Assembly (NCBI RefSeq): GCF_030269305.1 | Contig: NZ_BSTC01000001.1 | Location: 1,315,467-1,379,466, forward strand | From: Kineosporia sp. NBRC 101731 | GTDB lineage: Bacteria > Actinomycetota > Actinomycetes > Actinomycetales > Kineosporiaceae | DNA: 64,000 bases | Direction: 5' to 3' | Part shown: piece after piece, positions 8,156 through 16,227 of the stretch | How the letters are laid out: the number at the start of each line of letters is the position of its first letter | Position numbering within the stretch: the first letter of the stretch is position 1 | The notes under the pieces: generated by a model | The model's database searches: none | What the model was told of the DNA's origin: nothing | The model's input: only the letters and a program-made list of their open reading frames with translations | Program-made: the position numbers and the translations under genes

Positions 8156-10525
8156 CTACTTGCGGCGCATGGGTTCCCGGCCGAAGGGCTGGGTCGGCCG
8201 GGGGTGCGTCGGGGTGGCCGGCACCGCCAGGCTGACCGGGTCGCCGATCTTCAGCGTGACCAGCTCACCGTGGTGCAGGATCTCGAGCTCGTCCGCGGGG
8301 TTGCGCTCGTGCTCGGTGAGCAAGTAGGTCACCTGCTTGCCGTCGGTCTCCACCCGCAGGCGCAGGCCCTTGTGGGTGATGGTGAAGGCGAGCCGGTCCA
8401 GGCCCTCCGGAAGGCGCGGCGCGAAGGCGAGAGTTCCTGTCGTGTCGCGCATTCCGCCGAACCCGGCGACCAGGGACATCCACGTGCCGGCCAGCGAGGC
8501 GATGTGCAGGCCGTTCATCGTGTTGCCGTGCAGGTCGTGCAGGTCGGTGAGGGCGTTCTCGATGGTGTAGTCGTAGGCCAGGCCCAGGTGCCCGACCTCG
8601 GCCGCCATCACCGACTGTGTGCAGGCCGACAACGACGAGTCGCGCACCGTGAGCTTCTCGTAGTACGCGAAGTTCGCGGCCTTCTGCTCGGGGGTGAACG
8701 CGTCGCCGCGCAGCTGCATGGCCAGCACCAGGTCGGCCTGTTTGACCACCTGCTGCCGGTACAGCTGCACGTACGGCATCGTGAGCAGGAGGGGGTAGTC
8801 CTCCTCGGTCAGCGATTCGAAGTCCATCACCGCGTGACGGGTGAAGCCCTCGGCCTGCGGGTGCACGCCGAGCTTCTCGTCGAACGGGATGAACATCGAG
8901 TCGGCGCACTGCCGCCAGGCGCTGATCTCCTCCGCGTCCACCTCGAGAACGGCTGCCTCGTCGGTGTAGTTGGAGGCTGCCGTGGCCGCGGCCCGGAGGT
9001 TCCGCTGTGCCATCAGGTTGGTGTACACGTTGTTGTCGGTGATCGCGCTGTACTCGTCCGGCCCGGTGACACCGTCGATGCGGAACCAGCCGTCGCGGTC
9101 GAACGCGCCGTAGGAACGCCACAGCCGGGCGGTCTCGACCAGCAGGGGCAGGCCGATCTCGCGGTCGAACTCGTCGTCCTCGGTGGCGTCGTGATAGCGG
9201 ATCACGGCGTCGGCGATGTCGGCGTTGATGTGGAACGCCGCCGTGCCGGCCGGCCAGTAGCCGGAGCACTCGTCACCGTTGATGGTGCGCCACGGGAACG
9301 ACGCGCCCTTCAGGCCCAGCGTGGACGCGCGGTCCCTGGCCTTCTGCAACGTGCTGTGCCGCCAGCGCAGGGCATCCGCCGCGGCCCGGGGCGCGGTGTG
9401 GATGAGTACCGGCAGGACGAAGGTCTCGGTGTCCCAGAAGCAGTGGCCGTCGTACCCGGGCCCGGTCAGGCCCTTCGCCGGCACCGGCCGCTGCTCGGCC
9501 CGGGCTCCCGCCTGGAAGATGTGGAACAACGCGAAACGCACGGCCTGCTGCAGTTCCTCGTCACCGTCCACCTCCACGTCGGCACGGGCCCAGAACTCGT
9601 CCAGGTACTGCCGCTGCTCGGCCAGGAGGTCGTCCCAGCCGGTGTGGATGGCCCCGGTCAGGCCGGCCGCCACCTGGTCGCGCAGGGCCGGCAGCGACCG
9701 CTGCGAGCTCCAGCCGTAGCTGACGAACTTGATCAACCGCAGCTTCTGGCCCGGACGCAGGGTGGCCGTGACGGTGAGGCGGCCCCAGTCGGGACGCACG
9801 CCCCAGTTGGTGGAGACCTTGACGCCCTCGGGCACCTCGATGACGTGCTCGGCGGCGGCCGCCACGCGGCGACCGCTGTGCCGGGTCTCGTGCACCAGGG
9901 TGATGCGGTTGCCGTTGCAGTCGTGCTCCAGGGCCTGCAGCGGGTTGTGCATCGCCGCGGCGACCCGGGGGTCGACCGAACCACCTTCGGGCATCTGCTC
10001 GTTCGCGACCAGCTCGGACTGCAGCACCACGCGGGCGGTCTCGTGCAGCGGCTCGACCTCGTAGGCGATCGCCATCACCGAGCGGTGGGTGAACGACACC
10101 ACCCGGGTGCTCGTGACCCGCACCGACTGGTCGGCGGGCGAACGCCACTCGACCTCGCGCTTGAGCGTGCCCGCGCGCATGTCGAGCACCCGCTCGTGCT
10201 TGTCCAGGTGGCCGTAGCGCAGGTCGAAGGGCTCGTCGTCGACCAGCAGGCGGATCAGCTTGCCGTTGGTGACATTGATGATCGTCTGGCCGGACTCGGG
10301 GTAGCCGTAACCGGCCTCCGCGTGGGGCAGAGGCCTTCGTTCGTACACCGAGTTCAGGTAGGTGCCCGGCAGGCCGTGCGGTTCGCCCTCGTCCAGGTTG
10401 CCGCGAATTCCGATGTGCCCGTTGGACAGGGCGAACACCGACTCGGTGGAACCGAGGTCTTCCAGGTGGAGCTCGGTCTCCCGGATGCACCAGGGCTCGA
10501 CTGTGAATGCCGCTCGACGGTTCAT
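8156..10525 (-). CDS. Glycoside hydrolase family 65 protein (disaccharide phosphorylase)
   Basis: GH65 enzyme, 789 aa, expected to phosphorolyse an alpha-linked glucose disaccharide (maltose, trehalose or kojibiose class) to beta-glucose-1-phosphate and glucose. An N-terminal beta-sandwich (about residues 1-290) is followed by a helical linker and the (alpha/alpha)6 catalytic barrel: [15 protein letters not shown] (around 360-375) and [19 protein letters not shown] (around 485-503), whose Glu is the expected general acid. The C-terminal jelly-roll ends near residue 770. The substrate cannot be fixed from sequence. The start (ATG, 10525) overlaps by four bases the stop of the upstream beta-phosphoglucomutase gene, which would convert the product to glucose-6-phosphate; a comparable pair exists in M. 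tuberculosis (Rv3400-Rv3401, from memory). Confidence 0.93.
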   Translation of the reverse strand: MNRRAAFTVEPWCIRETELHLEDLGSTESVFALSNGHIGIRGNLDEGEPHGLPGTYLNSVYERRPLPHAEAGYGYPESGQTIINVTNGKLIRLLVDDEPFDLRYGHLDKHERVLDMRAGTLKREVEWRSPADQSVRVTSTRVVSFTHRSVMAIAYEVEPLHETARVVLQSELVANEQMPEGGSVDPRVAAAMHNPLQALEHDCNGNRITLVHETRHSGRRVAAAAEHVIEVPEGVKVSTNWGVRPDWGRLTVTATLRPGQKLRLIKFVSYGWSSQRSLPALRDQVAAGLTGAIHTGWDDLLAEQRQYLDEFWARADVEVDGDEELQQAVRFALFHIFQAGARAEQRPVPAKGLTGPGYDGHCFWDTETFVLPVLIHTAPRAAADALRWRHSTLQKARDRASTLGLKGASFPWRTINGDECSGYWPAGTAAFHINADIADAVIRYHDATEDDEFDREIGLPLLVETARLWRSYGAFDRDGWFRIDGVTGPDEYSAITDNNVYTNLMAQRNLRAAATAASNYTDEAAVLEVDAEEISAWRQCADSMFIPFDEKLGVHPQAEGFTRHAVMDFESLTEEDYPLLLTMPYVQLYRQQVVKQADLVLAMQLRGDAFTPEQKAANFAYYEKLTVRDSSLSACTQSVMAAEVGHLGLAYDYTIENALTDLHDLHGNTMNGLHIASLAGTWMSLVAGFGGMRDTTGTLAFAPRLPEGLDRLAFTITHKGLRLRVETDGKQVTYLLTEHERNPADELEILHHGELVTLKIGDPVSLAVPATPTHPRPTQPFGREPMRRK

Positions 10526-11298
10526 GCGCGGTTATCTATCAGCTGAGCGAGATCGGTAACCACCACATCGGCCCCATGCTGGGACAACGCGGCGGCGTGA
10601 CCGACCCGGTCGACACCGATGACGATACCGAAGTGCCCGGATCGTCCGGCTTCGACGCCGACGAGGGCGTCTTCGAAGACCGCGGCCTGGCTCGGCTCGA
10701 CGCCGAGCAGCCGGGCGCCCTCGATGAAGGTGTCGGGAGCGGGCTTGCCGTTCAGGCCGGCGGCGATCGCGGCCTGGGCGTCGACCCGGGCCTCGACGAA
10801 CTTCTCCATGCCGGTCACGCGCAGCACCTCGGCGGTGTTGGCGCTGCTGGACACGACGGCGATGCGCAGCCCGGCGGCCTGGGCAGCCTCCAGGTAGCGG
10901 AACGTGCCGTCGAAGATGGTCACGCCGTCCTCGGCGATCATCTCGTGCACCAGGTTGTTCTTCCGGGTGCCGAGACCATTGACCGACTCGGTTTCTGGCG
11001 AGTCGGCCGCGTCGCCCTCCGGCAGGGTGATGCCGCGGGACGCCAGGAAGCTGCGGGTGCCGTCCTGCCGGCGCTTACCGTCCACGTATTTCACGTAGTC
11101 GGTGGCGATCTCGAACGGGACGAACGCTTCGCCGAGGCGCTGGGCGCGCTCGGCGAGATACGAGTCGAACATCTTCTTCCAGGCGGAGGCATGCACCGAC
11201 GCCGTGTCGGTGAGCACCCCGTCCAGATCGAAGAGGCAGGCCAGTACGTGTTCGGGGAGGCCGACGTCTTTCGGCCGCGCGGTTTGCGGATCGGACAT
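10522..11298 (-). CDS. pgmB: HAD-family beta-phosphoglucomutase
   Basis: Haloacid-dehalogenase-type phosphomutase, 258 aa, interconverting beta-glucose-1-phosphate and glucose-6-phosphate. Motif I is [10 protein letters not shown] (about residues 22-31: nucleophile Asp and acid/base Asp two later), followed by the helical cap (HASAWKKMF). Motif II lies in [14 protein letters not shown] and the motif III/IV region in [14 protein letters not shown]. The frame is open to 11352, but ATG at 11298 ([10 protein letters not shown]) gives a protein of ordinary family length. Its stop overlaps the start of the GH65 phosphorylase (ATGA), so both are made together as a disaccharide-use pair. Confidence 0.92.
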   Translation of the reverse strand: MSDPQTARPKDVGLPEHVLACLFDLDGVLTDTASVHASAWKKMFDSYLAERAQRLGEAFVPFEIATDYVKYVDGKRRQDGTRSFLASRGITLPEGDAADSPETESVNGLGTRKNNLVHEMIAEDGVTIFDGTFRYLEAAQAAGLRIAVVSSSANTAEVLRVTGMEKFVEARVDAQAAIAAGLNGKPAPDTFIEGARLLGVEPSQAAVFEDALVGVEAGRSGHFGIVIGVDRVGHAAALSQHGADVVVTDLAQLIDNRA

Positions 11299-11402
11299 GT
11301 GTCCAAGCAGACCACAGCGGGCGCCCGCTTGTAGACGCGTTCGGCCTCGCATGCGACGACATTGCCTGTTCTTTCCCCGCCGGGGGCCCCCGCGATGACA
11401 CG

Positions 11403-12515
11403 ATGGGCGACATGGATCTGCCCGTGATGCCGCCGGTCAAACCGATGTTGGCCAAGTCGGTGCCGGAGATTCCGGACGTCGGTCACGTCGAGCCGAAATG
11501 GGACGGATTTCGTACCGTCGTGTTCCGGGACGGTGACGAGGTCGAACTGGGCAGCCGCAACGAGAAACCGATGACCCGGTACTTCCCGGAGCTGGTCGAG
11601 GCGCTGCGCGAGAACCTTCCCGAACGCTGTGTGATCGACGGCGAGATCGTCACCGTCGTCGACGACCGTCTGCAGTTCGAGGTGCTCCAGCAGCGCATCC
11701 ATCCGGCGGCCAGTCGCATCAAGCTGCTGTCCGAGCAGACCCCGGCCTCGTTCATCGCGTTCGACCTGCTCGCCGTGGGCGACGAGAACCTGATGGGGCA
11801 ACCGTTCTCACAGCGCCGGGCGCGTCTGGTCGAGGCCCTGTCCGCGGCCCGGGCCCCGATCCACTGCACGCCCGCCACCGGCGACCTGGCCACCGCGCAG
11901 GAGTGGTTCGGCATGTTCGAGGGCGCCGGGCTGGACGGGGTGGTCGCCAAGCCGCTGGACGGGCCCTATCTGCCGGACAAGCGGGCTATGTTCAAGGTCA
12001 AGCACGCCCGCACCGCCGACTGCGTGGTGGCCGGATTCCGCTGGCACAAGAGCGGCCCGGTCGTCGGATCGTTGCTGCTGGGGCTGTACCGCGAGGACGG
12101 CTCGCTGCAGCACGTCGGCGTGGCCGCGTCGTTCCCGATGATCCGGCGGGCCGAACTGGTCGAGGAGCTCGAGCCCTACCGGATGGCCGTGGAAGAGCTG
12201 GGGCAGCACCCGTGGGGCCAGTGGGCCCAGGCTCAGGCCCACGAGCACCAGCGCATGCCCGGCAACGTGTCCCGCTGGAACTCGACGAAAGATCTCTCCT
12301 TCGTGCCCCTGCGTCCCTCCTTGGTGGTCGAGGTGGCCTACGACCAGATGGAGGGCGACCGGTTCCGCCACACCGCGCAGTTCCGGCGCTGGCGCACCGA
12401 TCGCGAACCGGGCAGTTGTGGGTACGGCCAGCTCGAGCGGCCCGTGAGTTTCCGGCTTGAGGACGTCCTCTCGCCTTCGGGGTCACAGGCGCCACGGATC
12501 CAGAGTGAGGGTTGA
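11403..12515 (+). CDS. ATP-dependent DNA ligase (LigC/LigD ligase-domain type)
   Basis: Nick-sealing DNA ligase, 370 aa. The adenylated lysine is Lys32 in motif I (EPKWDGFR). Motif III is [10 protein letters not shown], motif [12 protein letters not shown] and motif [20 protein letters not shown]; an OB-fold domain follows from about residue 235 ([12 protein letters not shown]). The length matches stand-alone actinobacterial LigC or the ligase domain of LigD. It is followed by the DNA-polymerase module, the two halves of LigD encoded as adjacent genes, which suggests a role in non-homologous end joining. No Ku gene is in the window. ATG at 11403 has no obvious ribosome binding site; an in-frame ATG at 11412 (MDLPVMPP) is an alternative. 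Confidence 0.92.
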   Translation: MGDMDLPVMPPVKPMLAKSVPEIPDVGHVEPKWDGFRTVVFRDGDEVELGSRNEKPMTRYFPELVEALRENLPERCVIDGEIVTVVDDRLQFEVLQQRIHPAASRIKLLSEQTPASFIAFDLLAVGDENLMGQPFSQRRARLVEALSAARAPIHCTPATGDLATAQEWFGMFEGAGLDGVVAKPLDGPYLPDKRAMFKVKHARTADCVVAGFRWHKSGPVVGSLLLGLYREDGSLQHVGVAASFPMIRRAELVEELEPYRMAVEELGQHPWGQWAQAQAHEHQRMPGNVSRWNSTKDLSFVPLRPSLVVEVAYDQMEGDRFRHTAQFRRWRTDREPGSCGYGQLERPVSFRLEDVLSPSGSQAPRIQSEG

Positions 12516-12518
12516 GTG

Positions 12519-13610
12519 ATGGCCGCCAAGAGCGCAGCGGTGCAGATCGAGGTCGAAGGTCCCGAGGGTGCCCGGTCGGTGCGCCTGTCCAGTCCTGACC
12601 GGGTGCTCTACCCGGAGGTCGGGCTCACCAAGAAAGATCTGGCCGAGTACGTCGTGGCGGTCGGCCCGGCCCTGGTGCGGGGTCTGCGTGACCGGCCGGT
12701 CTCGCTCGAGCGTTTCCCGGAAGGCGTCGGCGGGGAACGCTTTTACTCCAAGAACCCGCCCCGCGGGGTGCCCGCCTACGCCCGTTCGGTCACGGTGACC
12801 TACCCGAGCGGGCGCAGCCATCCGCAGCTGGTGGTGGACGAGGTGGCCACCGCGGTCTGGGCCGTTCAGATGAACACGCTGACCTTTCATCCGTGGCCGG
12901 TGCGGTCCGGGAACGCCGACAACCCCGACGAGCTGCGCCTCGACCTCGACCCCCAGCCCGGTCGTGACTACGCCGACGCCGTGCGGGCCGCCCTTCACCT
13001 GCGTGACCTGCTGAAAGAGCTCGGCCTGGAGGGCTATGCGAAGAGCTCGGGCAACCGCGGCGTGCACGTCTTCGTGCCCATCGCCCCTGACCACGAGTTC
13101 CTCGACGTACGGCACGCGGCCATCGGTATCGGCCGGGAGCTGGAGCGGCGCGATCCGGACCTGGTGACGATGGCCTGGTGGAAGGAGGAACGGGGCGAGC
13201 GGGTCTTCGTCGACTTCAACCAGTGCACCCGCGACCGCACGATGGCCGGCGCCTACAGCCCTCGTCCTCTGCCCCACGCCCCCGTCTCCACCCCGCTGAC
13301 CTGGGCCGAGCTGCCCGAGGTCGACCCGAGAACCCTGACCGTGCGTACCGTTCCGCAGCTACTGGCGGATCGTGGGGACCCCTGGGAGGACCTGCACGCC
13401 TCACCCGGTGACATCGCTCCCGCGCTGGCTCTGTGGCAGGACGACCTCGATCGAGGGCTCGGTGAGCTGCCCTTCCCGCCCGACTACCCGAAGATGCCCG
13501 GCGAACCCAAGCGCGCGCGGCCTTCGGTCTCCCGCGCCGACACCGAGGGCATTGCCGACCGGGACTGGTACGCCGACCCGGCCCGGTGGGACGGCGACCA
13601 GCCGAAATAG
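12519..13610 (+). CDS. LigD-type DNA polymerase/primase domain protein
   Basis: Stand-alone archaeo-eukaryotic primase-type polymerase like the PolDom of LigD, 363 aa, which adds (ribo)nucleotides at broken ends during end joining. Hallmarks: DRVLYPEVGLTKKDLAEYV (template/5'-phosphate side), LERFPEGVGGERFYSKNPP, the catalytic LRLDLDPQPG (two metal-binding Asp), KSSGNRGVHVFVPI (active-site Ser/His segment), and VFVDFNQCTRDRTMAGAYS with the downstream PVSTPLTWAEL. ATG at 12519 directly follows the ligase TGA; the preceding in-frame GTG at 12516 is an alternative. Ligase and polymerase therefore form one operon. The last 60 residues are a charged tail ending at TAG 13608-13610, immediately abutting the convergent gene's stop. 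Confidence 0.93.
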   Translation: MAAKSAAVQIEVEGPEGARSVRLSSPDRVLYPEVGLTKKDLAEYVVAVGPALVRGLRDRPVSLERFPEGVGGERFYSKNPPRGVPAYARSVTVTYPSGRSHPQLVVDEVATAVWAVQMNTLTFHPWPVRSGNADNPDELRLDLDPQPGRDYADAVRAALHLRDLLKELGLEGYAKSSGNRGVHVFVPIAPDHEFLDVRHAAIGIGRELERRDPDLVTMAWWKEERGERVFVDFNQCTRDRTMAGAYSPRPLPHAPVSTPLTWAELPEVDPRTLTVRTVPQLLADRGDPWEDLHASPGDIAPALALWQDDLDRGLGELPFPPDYPKMPGEPKRARPSVSRADTEGIADRDWYADPARWDGDQPK

Positions 13611-13928
13611 TTATCCGGCCAGGCTGTCGCGGGGGTCGGCGTCGCCGTAGAACTTCTGCCAGAGCAGGGCCAAGTGGGAGTGGAACTCGGCGTCGTCGTC
13701 GAAGTACCAGTCCGTATGGTGCTCGTACTCGGCGGGTGTCAGCTTCCCGGTCAGGCTCTTCGCGAAGCCACGCCGGAAGCTCTCCTTGAGCGAATCAATC
13801 TGCATCCCTGAGATGGCGTTGACGAAATCGTCTTCCCAGTCCCGGCCGAGGACATTCACATTGATGATGCGCCCGGCATAGTCGAGGAAGGTTCTGACGT
13901 CTTCATCGGGATTCTGGATGCGACTCAT
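13611..13928 (-). CDS. Small acidic protein, candidate immunity partner of the upstream toxin-like gene
   Basis: Unrecognised 105-aa protein beginning MSRIQNPDEDVRTFLDYAG. It is predicted mostly helical and acidic, with a distinctive aromatic C-terminal half (EHHTDWYFDDDAEF, LALLWQKFYGD). Its ATG at 13928 overlaps the stop of the upstream gene (ATGA), so the two are translationally coupled. A toxin-like protein followed by a small overlapping acidic gene is the usual layout of polymorphic toxin and immunity pairs; the immunity role is inferred from position and size, not from homology I can name. Base composition appears less GC-rich than in neighbouring housekeeping genes. It ends one base after the convergent polymerase gene. 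Confidence 0.65.
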   Translation of the reverse strand: MSRIQNPDEDVRTFLDYAGRIINVNVLGRDWEDDFVNAISGMQIDSLKESFRRGFAKSLTGKLTPAEYEHHTDWYFDDDAEFHSHLALLWQKFYGDADPRDSLAG

Positions 13929-14947
13929 GATCCGTCCATCGGCTTGGGGTACATCGTTTTGAGACGGTACTCGCCGCCGGGGCCACGACGGAAGTACGCG
14001 AACATCACTCCGTCGGTGAAGTCGGTGGGAGTCGGTGGTCTGCTGCCAGGAGGATCGCCGGTGGGCCGAGCCCGGGTACCGTTCATGCGGATCCCCTTGA
14101 CGTACCGGCGGTATTCGGGACCAAAGATCTCGGAGAGTGGCGCCTCCACCCGGATGTACTCGATTCCTGAAAGCGTGTTCTCCTGCTGTTGTCCCGCAAA
14201 TGCGCGGCCGGCCCGAAGGAAGCTCGCGGCTTTCAGGAATGCCTCGGGGGAGGTAATCCTCGTGGCGTGGCGTCCGCATCGGTGACTGCGGCCCGTGTCA
14301 CCGTCCACCGTGGTGCCGGTCATCGGGTCGATCCACCACAGCACCCGGTCGGTCAGCTGCTGATCGGTGACCTGCGGCCCGTGCCGCTGGGGTCCGTGGC
14401 CCTGCCGGCGCAGTTCTTCGATACGGGGCGGTGTTCCGGTGTCCGTGGAGCTGAGGGAGTCGGCTGTCCTGATCTCCTCGGCGACGTCGTCCTGGATCGT
14501 CACCAGCGCTTCACCCGACTCCTGGAGGTCGCGGGCCAGGTCCTGGGCGACACCGATGAGCCAGCCGGCCTCGACGGTCTCCAGATGGCCGAGGGCCTCG
14601 TCGATGGCCAGAGCCGCATGATCGAGGTGGTCCTCGCCGAGTTCCGCGGTGACGGCGCTCAGATGCCCGGACGCCTCGGGGGCCGACATGTCGTCGTGCA
14701 CCCGGTCGAGCACCTCCACCGCGTGGGCCAGCCGCTCCTCCAGGTCCGACAGGTGGGAAAGAGCGTCGGAGAGGTACTCGGACGCGGTCTCGTAGCCGTA
14801 GGCGACGCCGTCCCATCCGGCCCGCAGTGCGTTCTCGGTCTGCGTCTGTGCGGTGTCCGCCGCCCGGCCGCAGCGGGTCTGCGAGTCGGCCAGCACCGCG
14901 GCCAGGCCCGTGATCGCGGCGGCGATCAGACCGGTACGCGCAGTCAC
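13925..14947 (-). CDS. Putative polymorphic-toxin-like protein with C-terminal effector domain
   Basis: A 340-aa protein in two parts. Residues about 1-175 are helical and acidic (YETASEYLSDALSHLSDLEE, HLDHAALAIDEALGHLETVE), like the stalk or delivery domains of small secreted toxins; there is no cleavable signal peptide, though the first 20 residues are hydrophobic. After a Ser/Thr/Gly linker (175-200) comes a compact domain with CGRHATRITSPEAFLKAASF (conserved-looking His), then YRRYVKGIRMNG and a final strand GGEYRLKTMYPKP, reminiscent of nuclease toxin folds. No family is confidently recognised. GTG start at 14947 is the only good one in frame. The overlapping downstream gene is the likely immunity protein. 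No secretion genes are adjacent. Toxin function is inferred. Confidence 0.6.
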   Translation of the reverse strand: MTARTGLIAAAITGLAAVLADSQTRCGRAADTAQTQTENALRAGWDGVAYGYETASEYLSDALSHLSDLEERLAHAVEVLDRVHDDMSAPEASGHLSAVTAELGEDHLDHAALAIDEALGHLETVEAGWLIGVAQDLARDLQESGEALVTIQDDVAEEIRTADSLSSTDTGTPPRIEELRRQGHGPQRHGPQVTDQQLTDRVLWWIDPMTGTTVDGDTGRSHRCGRHATRITSPEAFLKAASFLRAGRAFAGQQQENTLSGIEYIRVEAPLSEIFGPEYRRYVKGIRMNGTRARPTGDPPGSRPPTPTDFTDGVMFAYFRRGPGGEYRLKTMYPKPMDGS

Positions 14948-15091
14948 ACATCAGTTACTACAGGTGGTTACGTAACGCTGACAAGTACGGATGAACCACT
15001 CGCCCGCGACCAACGGCCCTGGCAGTTACGATCACGCGGCGGATCCGCCCGGAACCCCTGTGGGACGGGTGTCGCGCTATAAGCTCCTCGG

Positions 15092-16198
15092 GTGACCGGT
15101 CCAATTGATTCAGCCAGCATTGCCCGGGCCCCCAAGGTCCTCCTCCACGATCACCTTGACGGTGGCCTGAGGCCGGAGACGATCGTCGCGATCTCCGCGG
15201 AGATCGGCCACGAGCTGCCCACCACCGACCCGGAAGAGCTGCGCGAGTGGTTCCGCAGCAGCGCCGACTCCGGTTCGCTGGAGCGCTACCTCGAGACGTT
15301 CGTGCACACCGTCGCGGTGATGCAGCGCCGTGACGACCTGGTGCGCGTGGCCCGCGAGGCCGCGATCGACCTGGCCGCGGACGGTGTGGTCTACGCCGAG
15401 ATCCGCTGGGCCCCCGAGCAGCACCTCGAGGGCGGCCTGAGCCTCGACGAGGTGGTCGTCGCTGTGCAGGAGGGTCTGGCCCAGGGCGAGAAGGAGGCCG
15501 CGGCGGCGGGCACCCCGATCCGCACCGGCCAGCTCGTCACCGCCATGCGGCACGCCGCGCGGGGTCGTGAGATCGCCGAGCTGGCCGAGCGGCACCGGGA
15601 CAACGGCGTGGTCGGGTTCGACATCGCCGGGGCCGAGGCCGGGTACCCGCCCTCGCGTCACCTTGACGCCTTCGACTACCTGCACGAAGCCAACATGCAC
15701 GTGACCATCCACGCCGGTGAGGCCTTCGGCCTGCCGAGCATCTGGGAGGCCGTGCAGGTCTGCGGCGCCGACCGGCTCGGTCACGGCGTGCGGATCATGG
15801 AAGACATCGAGGTCATCGGGGGTCGCGACACGTACGGCCGTCCGGCCGCCAAGCTCGGCCGGCTGGCCGGGTTCGTGCGCGACAAGCGCATCCCGCTGGA
15901 GCTGTGCCCGACCAGCAACGTGCAGACCGGGGCCGCGGCGAGCATCGCCGAGCACCCGATCGGCCTGCTCAAGGACCTGCGGTTCCGCGTCACCCTGAAC
16001 ACCGACAACCGGCTGATGTCCGGTACCTCGATGACCCGGGAGATGACGCTGCTGGTCGAGCAGGCGGGATGGACCCTGGAAGACCTACGATGGGTCACCA
16101 TTAATGCCCTGAAGAGTGCATTCATCCCGTTCGACGAACGACTCGCCCTGATCGAGGACGTGGTGAAACCCGGTTACGCCCAACTGGGTATCAGCTGA
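15092..16198 (+). CDS. add: Adenosine deaminase
   Basis: Cytosolic zinc enzyme deaminating (deoxy)adenosine to (deoxy)inosine, 368 aa. The TIM-barrel ligands are visible: [10 protein letters not shown] (HxH metal site, about residues 17-26), [10 protein letters not shown] (metal His and catalytic Glu region), [10 protein letters not shown], and [16 protein letters not shown] (metal Asp plus substrate Asp). Length is normal. The GTG start at 15092 has only weak ribosome-binding potential upstream, so leaderless or weak initiation is possible. It stands 144 bases from the divergent toxin-like gene and belongs functionally with cdd, deoA and the purine nucleoside phosphorylase in this window. 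The TPR protein gene follows after 29 bases, possibly on the same transcript. Confidence 0.95.
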   Translation: MTGPIDSASIARAPKVLLHDHLDGGLRPETIVAISAEIGHELPTTDPEELREWFRSSADSGSLERYLETFVHTVAVMQRRDDLVRVAREAAIDLAADGVVYAEIRWAPEQHLEGGLSLDEVVVAVQEGLAQGEKEAAAAGTPIRTGQLVTAMRHAARGREIAELAERHRDNGVVGFDIAGAEAGYPPSRHLDAFDYLHEANMHVTIHAGEAFGLPSIWEAVQVCGADRLGHGVRIMEDIEVIGGRDTYGRPAAKLGRLAGFVRDKRIPLELCPTSNVQTGAAASIAEHPIGLLKDLRFRVTLNTDNRLMSGTSMTREMTLLVEQAGWTLEDLRWVTINALKSAFIPFDERLALIEDVVKPGYAQLGIS

Positions 16199-16227
16199 TC
16201 GGCCTGAGCTCGAAGGAGGACTGAGCG

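Noticed and set aside
8120-10546. An 808-codon open frame on the plus strand antisense to the GH65 gene
   Set aside because: It mirrors the third-position GC bias of the opposite strand, is rich in Arg/Gly/Val/His/Gln, has no domain, and GH65 motifs on the minus strand are unmistakable.
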